DNA from: Pseudomonadota bacterium
Lineage (GTDB): Bacteria > Pseudomonadota > Alphaproteobacteria > Sphingomonadales > Sphingomonadaceae
NCBI GenBank assembly: GCA_023413015.1
Contig: JAEZQR010000319.1
Coordinates: forward strand, 1-7,926
Reading direction: 5' to 3'
DNA length: 7,926 nt
Position 1 is the stretch's first letter; every line of letters begins with the position of its first letter. Below are positions 5,756 to 7,926 of the stretch, piece by piece. The position numbers were made by a program, and so were the translations under genes. The notes under the pieces were generated by a model. It was not told the origin of the DNA and searched no databases. It saw nothing but the letters and a program-made list of their open reading frames with translations.

Positions 5756-6586
5756 ATGCTGAAACCGGCTCTTGGTCTCGTCATGCTTGCACTCGCCCTG
5801 CCCGCATCCGCCGCAGAACCACCCGCAATCGAGATCATGGTGCTCGGCACCTATCACCTCGCCAACCCCGGTCAGGATCTGAACAACGTCGCCGCCGACG
5901 ACGTGCGGACGCCGGCGAAGCAGGCCGAACTGGCCGCGCTCGCGGATCGGCTTGCCGCGTTCAAGCCGACGAAGATCGTCGTCGAACGCGAGGTACCGGG
6001 CCCGCGGTTCGAAGTCGCAGACTATTCGACCTTCACACCCGACACCCTGCTCAAGGATCGCAATGAGGAGGCACAGATCGGGTACCGCCTCGCGGCGAAG
6101 CTGGGTCACAAGGCGGTCTATGGCTTCGACGAGCAGCCGGGCCCCGGCGAGCCCGACTATTTTCCCTTCGAGAAGGTGCAGAGCTACGCTGCCGCCCATG
6201 GCAAAGCCGATTGGTTGCAAGGCCTGTTCGCACCCGTACAAGCCTATGTGAGGCGCATCGAAGCCGACCAGAAAAGCCGGTCGATCGCCGATATCCTCGC
6301 CTGGGTGAACGACAGCCGGACCACCGAGGGAATACACCGCAGCGGCTACTATGAGCTGCTGAAGCTTGGCGACGGTGATGCCCAGCCGGGCGCCGAACTC
6401 AATGCGATGTGGTATCTTCGTAATGCGAAGATGTTCGGAAAGCTCACCAACATCGCGCAACCCGGCGACCGGGTGCTGGTCGTCGTCGGCTCAGGCCACG
6501 CCTATTGGCTGCGCCACTTTGCCGACAACACGCCGGGGTACCGGGCCGTCGACCCGGTACCCTATCTGACGGGTGCGAAGCGCTAG
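5756..6586 (+). CDS. Exported TraB/GumN-like protein, DUF5694-type
   Basis: A 276-residue protein with a clear Sec signal peptide (MLKPALGLVMLALALPASAA, cleaved about A20-E21), so the mature part is periplasmic or lipid-free secreted. The mature domain opens with the family pattern MVLGTYHLANPGQD (28-41, GTxH at 31-34), has a glutamate in KIVVERE (E78) and ends with VVVGSGHAYWLRHF (242-255). GTxH, a glutamate and a late GxGH are the conserved marks of the TraB/GumN/ChaN-like superfamily, whose members include putative metal-dependent peptidases or esterase-like proteins. I assign the DUF5694 branch from memory of the GT(F/Y)H(F/L)ANPG motif. The reaction and substrate are not known. The ATG has GGAGG 4 nt before it. 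Driven from its own palindrome-covered promoter, divergent from rpiB, with 1 nt between its stop codon and that of the next, convergent gene. Confidence 0.82.
   Translation: MLKPALGLVMLALALPASAAEPPAIEIMVLGTYHLANPGQDLNNVAADDVRTPAKQAELAALADRLAAFKPTKIVVEREVPGPRFEVADYSTFTPDTLLKDRNEEAQIGYRLAAKLGHKAVYGFDEQPGPGEPDYFPFEKVQSYAAAHGKADWLQGLFAPVQAYVRRIEADQKSRSIADILAWVNDSRTTEGIHRSGYYELLKLGDGDAQPGAELNAMWYLRNAKMFGKLTNIAQPGDRVLVVVGSGHAYWLRHFADNTPGYRAVDPVPYLTGAKR
6536..6562. terminator. Perfect 10-bp hairpin inside the 3' end of the TraB-like gene
   Basis: GGGTACCGGG (6536-6545) and CCCGGTACCC (6553-6562) pair fully around a 7-nt loop. The hairpin lies within codons of the last 16 residues, 22 nt before the stop codon, and just past the stop codon of the convergent gene on the - strand. 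There is no T run, so it is not a canonical intrinsic terminator. It may still be a transcript-end or mRNA-protecting structure shared by two convergent genes that have no intergenic space. Confidence 0.4.
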
Positions 6587-6587
6587 A

Positions 6588-6995
6588 TCACTTCGGGCAG
6601 AAGCGCCCCACCTCCGACCGCACCGGCGCGAGCGTGCGCTCGACGTCCTTGCCGAGCTGGGTCGCCGACTGAACGGTGATGAGGTTGGCCGGGCCGACCT
6701 TCGCCGCATAACCGTCGATCTGCTTCAGCGCGGCATCGACCGAGGCATCCTGCGTGTTGATGCCGGCACGCCTGAGGCCGCTCTTTACCGACATCAGCTT
6801 GCTGCGTGCTTCGCGCAGGTAGCTGGGCTTCGCGTTGTCCGACGGCGCGCGATAGATGTCCGCCATCGCCATGCCCATCTTGTTGCCGACCGCGAACAGC
6901 GCGTTCGGCGAACACAGCATCTGCGCCGAGGCCGGCGCAGCGATGGTAGCGAGCAGCAAGATCGAAAGTCGCGAAGCGACGCTGAAACGAGCCAT
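6588..6995 (-). CDS. Small exported protein with two cysteines, unknown function
   Basis: 135 residues. I do not recognise the family. The N-terminus is a classical Sec signal peptide: basic MAR, hydrophobic LSILLLATIAAPA and an ASA|Q cleavage site after A24, leaving about 111 mature residues. The mature protein has only two cysteines, C28 close to its start and C133 three residues from the C-terminus, suggesting one disulfide that ties the ends together in the periplasm. The middle looks helical and charged (about 55-95 and 108-130). There is no lipobox and no transmembrane segment after the signal. The ATG is well supported: GGAGG at 7005-7001 lies 5 nt before it. It converges on the TraB-like gene and is divergent from the M10 protease gene, about 294 bp away. 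Nothing links its function to either neighbour. Confidence 0.8.
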   Translation of the reverse strand: MARFSVASRLSILLLATIAAPASAQMLCSPNALFAVGNKMGMAMADIYRAPSDNAKPSYLREARSKLMSVKSGLRRAGINTQDASVDAALKQIDGYAAKVGPANLITVQSATQLGKDVERTLAPVRSEVGRFCPK

Positions 6996-7197
6996 GCAAT
7001 CCTCCCCATGATTGTCGTTGCGCTACACAACCGCACATCACGCGAGGCCACCTTCAACGGTACAGCTTTCGTATCACGCTTGCCGGAACCAACCAACTTC
7101 GCAGGCAAGTAAAGTCATTACTCATCTTGCCCCAATGATATCTTCCCACTTCGGTGAACGGTTCGTCGCAAGATTAATTAATGTTGATTGACAATCT

Positions 7198-7247
7198 ACT
7201 TACAAGTGAGAGGGTTAAAGACGGGCCGCGGAGGGACTTACGCAAGT
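7198..7247 (+). repeat. Two related short palindromes upstream of the M10 protease gene
   Basis: ACTTACAAGT (7198-7207) and ACTTACGCAAGT (7236-7247) share the arms ACTT and AAGT and differ by a GC insertion in the centre. Each is followed by an AGGG (7211-7214 and 7248-7251 as AGGG). Centre-to-centre distance is about 39 bp, near four helical turns. They may be paired regulator sites. Confidence 0.4.
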
Positions 7248-7256
7248 AGGGCGGCC
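7224..7256 (+). other. Stem-loop in the probable 5' leader of the M10 protease mRNA
   Basis: The arms GGCCGC (7224-7229) and GCGGCC (7251-7256) enclose a second stem, ACTT (7236-7239) with AAGT (7244-7247), capped by ACGC. The internal loops are purine-rich (GGAGGG on one side, AGG on the other). It ends 33 bp before the ATG at 7290. It does not match a riboswitch class that I recognise. Confidence 0.35.
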
Positions 7257-7289
7257 TTAGTTCTAGGGGGTTTGGCATGGGGAGAGAGT

Positions 7290-7926
7290 ATGAAAGCCCA
7301 GAAGACAACCACCACGACGGCGACCGAGTCTGAGCAGACCAAGTGGTCATACGACGACTACGGATCTATCCGGAACCTTCTCGCCGTAGCCGGCCCGCTA
7401 AAGGATGCGGCCGACTACAATAAGATCGCCCCCGACGTCACCGCTACGACCGCCGGCCTTCCCGACTTGGCGGAGCCGGGAGAGACGATCCGCGGCAAGA
7501 CAGTCTTCGGACTGACGGGCGATTGGGACCCGGGCCGGCCGGGGAACAACAATGTGCGAAGCCAGCTCGACACAGGTACCAGCATCACGCCTCATAAGGG
7601 CGTGATTACGTTCGCCTTCCTCGATTCCGCGCACGCGACTGGAATCTACAACAACCCGCACCAGGGTTTCACGGAACAGTACGGCTACTCGCCCTTCGAC
7701 GCGGCGCAGCGCGTTGCCGCCCGCCAAGCCATTCAGAACTGGGATGACCTCGTGGCTGTCACTTTCAAGGAAGTGAACGGCCCGGGCGGCGCCGATATCG
7801 TGATGGCGAACACCACGACCGGACCAGCACAGGCCTGGGCCTACTATCCCTACGACTACGGCTATGCGCAGCTGAAGCATCTGCAAAGCGATGCGTGGAT
7901 CGCCACCCCCGGGATCAATCCGAGCA
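7290..7926 (+). CDS. Serralysin-like M10 family metallopeptidase, N-terminal part (cut by window end)
   Basis: The frame runs open from the ATG at 7290 to the window end (212 codons and one base). GGGGAG at 7279-7284 gives a good ribosome-binding site 5 nt before the start. There is no signal peptide: the N-terminus is MKAQKTTTTTATESEQTKW, as expected for a type I secretion substrate whose signal is C-terminal. The visible part fits the start of an M10/serralysin catalytic domain: a first strand VITFAFLDS (105-113), the helix-strand pattern FDAAQRVAARQAIQNWDDLV then VTFKEV (136-162), ADIVMANT (168-175), AWAYYPYD (182-189) and SDAWI (200-204). The zinc motif HExxHxxGxxH would lie soon after the cut, and calcium-binding RTX repeats are expected further on; neither is in the window. 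It likely acts outside the cell on proteins. Catalytic status cannot be judged here. Confidence 0.8.
   Translation, partial: MKAQKTTTTTATESEQTKWSYDDYGSIRNLLAVAGPLKDAADYNKIAPDVTATTAGLPDLAEPGETIRGKTVFGLTGDWDPGRPGNNNVRSQLDTGTSITPHKGVITFAFLDSAHATGIYNNPHQGFTEQYGYSPFDAAQRVAARQAIQNWDDLVAVTFKEVNGPGGADIVMANTTTGPAQAWAYYPYDYGYAQLKHLQSDAWIATPGINPS

Larger units (their letters stand above)
6996..7289. other. 294-bp divergent intergenic region, partly AT-rich
   Basis: This is the largest non-coding stretch of the window. From about 7110 to 7220 it is clearly AT-richer than its surroundings. On the + strand it contains a perfect -35 hexamer TTGACA (7188-7193), part of the palindrome GATTG-A-CAATC (7186-7196). 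No good -10 follows at 16-18 bp; the nearest candidate, TTAAAG at 7215-7220, is 21 bp away, so the M10 promoter may need an activator or a different sigma factor. A 6-bp inverted repeat CTTGCC/GGCAAG (7079-7084, 7104-7109) is also present. I found no convincing promoter for the - strand gene and no small ORF worth calling. Confidence 0.5.

Noticed and set aside
7085..7107. GGAAC at 7085 as a -35 of the alphaproteobacterial EcfG stress sigma factor
   Set aside because: No CGTT-like -10 element follows at 16-17 bp.
7171..7192. TTAATTAA region as a CtrA box
   Set aside because: The required TTAA-N7-TTAA spacing is not met by either TTAA.
7224..7256. Known riboswitch upstream of the M10 gene
   Set aside because: The stem-loop is short and I could match it to no conserved riboswitch core, so it is reported only as a leader structure.
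7277..7333. Upstream ATG at 7277 as a start for the M10 gene or a leader peptide
   Set aside because: It is in another frame and reaches a stop after 18 codons; it overlaps the ribosome-binding site of the 7290 ATG and has no good ribosome-binding site of its own.
1..7926. Mobile element, CRISPR, toxin-antitoxin or defence system
   Set aside because: I saw no transposase or integrase motif, terminal inverted repeats, regularly spaced repeats, or paired small toxin/antitoxin genes on either strand.

Overview
The window is a high-GC stretch of bacterial chromosome, most likely from a sphingomonad-type alphaproteobacterium (Sphingomonas or a close relative). The reasons are the cysteine-free ribosomal protein S4 with an alphaproteobacterial N-terminus, the order rpiB-glyA-nrdR-trmJ, and the general codon use. 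This placement is inference from remembered family sequences; no search was run. Most of the window is core genome, and I see no CRISPR array, tRNA, rRNA, transposase or integrase.

Layout. (1) 1-612, + strand: the 3' part of a multi-pass membrane protein, converging on rpsD (704-1315, - strand), with a bidirectional hairpin terminator between them. (2) 1316-1576: a divergent promoter region with a good sigma70-type promoter for rpsD and a plausible one for a class A beta-lactamase-type gene (bla, 1577-2611, + strand). (3) 2616-5624, - strand: a tight four-gene operon transcribed rpiB > glyA > nrdR > trmJ, with a 4-nt ATGA overlap and gaps of 9 and 4 nt. (4) 5625-5755: a divergent regulatory region with a perfect operator-like palindrome over the -10 element of the next gene. 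(5) 5756-6586, + strand: an exported TraB/GumN-like (DUF5694-type) protein, converging with a 1-nt gap on a small exported two-cysteine protein (6588-6995, - strand). (6) 6996-7289: an AT-richer intergenic region with repeated small palindromes and a leader stem-loop. (7) 7290 to the window end, + strand: the N-terminal part of a serralysin-like M10 metallopeptidase, cut off before its zinc motif.

How the genes work together. The operon links pentose-phosphate chemistry (RpiB), serine/glycine one-carbon supply for purines and thymidylate (GlyA), transcriptional control of ribonucleotide reductase (NrdR) and tRNA 2'-O-methylation (TrmJ), so it fits a growth and nucleotide housekeeping unit. 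S4 is a separate transcription unit. The beta-lactamase, the TraB-like protein, the small two-cysteine protein and the M10 protease are all predicted to act outside the cytoplasm and look like the accessory part of the window.

I did not find a convincing undescribed multi-gene system. The items most worth a second look are the beta-lactamase with a roughly 34-residue omega-loop insertion and an SDS motif in place of SDN, the palindrome over the promoter of the TraB-like gene, the rpsD leader whose predicted 5' end can pair with the bases next to the Shine-Dalgarno sequence, and the repeated palindromes upstream of the M10 protease.
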